14,194 nt of DNA, taken from contig JANWZT010000016.1 of the NCBI GenBank assembly GCA_025054515.1, positions 1 to 14,194 of the forward strand. The letters run 5' to 3'. Below, one piece after another: positions 13,222 through 14,194 of this stretch (its first letter is position 1; each line of letters begins with the position of its first letter). The position numbers and the translations under genes are program-made. The stretch comes from Candidatus Caldarchaeum sp. GTDB taxonomy: Archaea > Thermoproteota > Nitrososphaeria_A > Caldarchaeales > Caldarchaeaceae. The notes beneath the pieces were generated by a model. The model was given only the letters and a program-made list of their open reading frames with translations. It was not told the origin of the DNA and ran no database searches.

Positions 13222-14194
13222 GTCTACCGGATTGCTGCGGCTGAGCGCTGACGGTGGGCTGAGGATTTCCGTCCGCGGTGTCTCGGTTTCCTTCGACTCA
13301 ACTCCTTCGGTATCTGGAAAATCATTCGGCTGCGTTTCCCACGCTCATTCAGACCACGTGGCTGTGGGGGGTCGAATCATGGCTACGCGTGAAACCATCG
13401 CCTTGATGCGGAACGTTTGGGGAATCAACGGGTTCTTCAAACAGGTGGAATTCGGTGATTCGGTGAAGCTGGACGAAAACCTAAGCGTCAAGGTTTTGAG
13501 TTCAGGCCATGTCCTCGGCTCAGCCATGTTCCAAGTCGTCGGCGACGACGTCAACATAGTCTACACCGGAGACATCAACACCGTCGAAACCCTCACCACC
13601 AAACCGGCCGACCGGGTCGACGCAGAAGTCCTCGTCATCGAATCAACCTACGGACATCCCGACTATGTCTTCCCACCGCGAACCGAAACCACCGGCCGAA
13701 TCCTCAAATGGGTTTCGCAGACAATCGCCGAAGGAGCGATTCCAGCCTTCAAAACATACAGCATCGGCAAATCGCAGGAACTGATCAAACTTTTCAACGA
13801 ATACACCCGTCTTCCGGTCGTCGTGGGAAGAACCGTCGCCAGAGCATCCCAAACCTACGTCGAAAACGGCGTCAAACTCGACTTCATACCCGTCGCCACA
13901 GCCGAAGCCGCGTCAACGCTTCTTTCCGGCGAAGCCGTTTACATCGACAGCCAGACACGCCTCATACCATCACATCGGAAGGTGAAATGGGCCGTCGTAA
14001 CCGGATGGGCCTTACACAGAGTTCCCGGCGGCTACGACGCCGGCTTCCCCCTCAGCAGCCACGCCGACTACCACGGACTGCTCAAATTCGTCGAAGAAAC
14101 CGGGCCGAAAAAAATCTACGTAACCCATGGCTTCAGCAGGTATTTCGCCAGCATCCTCCGCCGCCGCGGGTTCGAAGCTTTTTCGCTGGACGAA
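13220..14194 (+). CDS. Metallo-beta-lactamase-fold nuclease, COG1236-like (C-terminus off the right edge)
   Basis: A predicted zinc-dependent nuclease of the CPSF73-like, beta-CASP-related group acting on RNA or DNA; COG1236 members of this length are often encoded beside an ATP-dependent DNA ligase. The frame is open from ATG 13220 to the window end (325 codons), close to the size of the short family members. Metal-site motifs are HAHSDH (41-46), SGHVLGSA (95-102, His97), YTGDI with Asp118, ESTYG (141-145), SSHADY with His281 (279-284) and VTHG with His303 (301-304). A further family segment is FPPRTETTGRIL (151-162). The central region seems too short for a full beta-CASP insert as in CPSF73. 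ATG 13220 overlaps the start codon of DUF2070; an in-frame TTG at 13232, with an A/T box 27 nt upstream, may be the real start. Whether RNA or DNA is the substrate cannot be decided here. Confidence 0.88.
   Translation, partial: MSTGLLRLSADGGLRISVRGVSVSFDSTPSVSGKSFGCVSHAHSDHVAVGGRIMATRETIALMRNVWGINGFFKQVEFGDSVKLDENLSVKVLSSGHVLGSAMFQVVGDDVNIVYTGDINTVETLTTKPADRVDAEVLVIESTYGHPDYVFPPRTETTGRILKWVSQTIAEGAIPAFKTYSIGKSQELIKLFNEYTRLPVVVGRTVARASQTYVENGVKLDFIPVATAEAASTLLSGEAVYIDSQTRLIPSHRKVKWAVVTGWALHRVPGGYDAGFPLSSHADYHGLLKFVEETGPKKIYVTHGFSRYFASILRRRGFEAFSLDE

Noticed and set aside
1..14194. Insertion sequences, phage genes, CRISPR arrays, toxin-antitoxin pairs
   Set aside because: There are no direct-repeat arrays, transposase, integrase or terminal inverted repeats. 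All the long ORFs are accounted for by housekeeping, metabolic or regulatory genes.

Overview
The window is archaeal, and everything points to a chromosome rather than a mobile element. Three genes are archaeal markers: an Alba chromatin protein, the tRNA(Ile2) agmatidine synthase TiaS, and a DUF2070 membrane protein. AbrB-PhoU and ACT-V4R regulators and an E1-like/rhodanese fusion fit the same picture. Nearly every transcription unit has a TATA-like A/T box about 25-33 nt upstream of its start codon and little or no room for a Shine-Dalgarno leader, which indicates leaderless transcription. Several start codons are TTG. Base composition is moderate (around half G+C by eye). A TACK archaeon of the Thaumarchaeota/Aigarchaeota (Caldarchaeales) type is my best guess, but that is inference from gene content, not a phylogenetic result.

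Layout. Positions 1-2676 (minus) hold a two-gene glyoxylate-shunt operon: isocitrate lyase, then malate synthase, which runs off the left edge. The divergent intergenic region (2677-2785) carries two TATA boxes and an interrupted palindrome. Next come two plus-strand regulators (AbrB-PhoU at 2786-3778 and ACT-V4R at 3827-4612). TiaS (minus, ending at 4585) follows, then the E1-like/rhodanese sulfur-carrier activator (5998-7152, plus). A signal-peptide/coiled-coil/membrane-anchor protein with a polyproline tail lies at 7146-8264 (minus). The only long gap, 8265-8656, contains what looks like a small protein gene split by a frameshift, directly upstream of NAD+ synthetase (8657-9490, plus). An acyl-CoA dehydrogenase (9465-10685, minus) and Alba (10733-11014, minus) follow, each with its own promoter. 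A stand-alone PqqD-like protein (11114-11371, plus), the DUF2070 membrane protein (11389-13221, minus) and a metallo-beta-lactamase-fold nuclease (13220 to the right edge, plus) complete the window.

How the genes relate. Apart from the isocitrate lyase-malate synthase pair, and possibly the two plus-strand regulators, these look like independent single-gene units with alternating strands. Neighbouring genes converge with 3' overlaps of 28, 7 and 26 bp, and one pair diverges with overlapping start codons. The glyoxylate shunt and the acyl-CoA dehydrogenase together suggest growth on acetyl-CoA-yielding substrates such as fatty acids or acetate. They are not in one operon, so that link is inferred. 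I saw no RNA genes, CRISPR, insertion sequences or phage genes. I did not find a clearly new multi-gene system. The least explained items are the split ORF at 8351-8625, the coiled-coil stalk protein, and the palindromes placed beside promoters.
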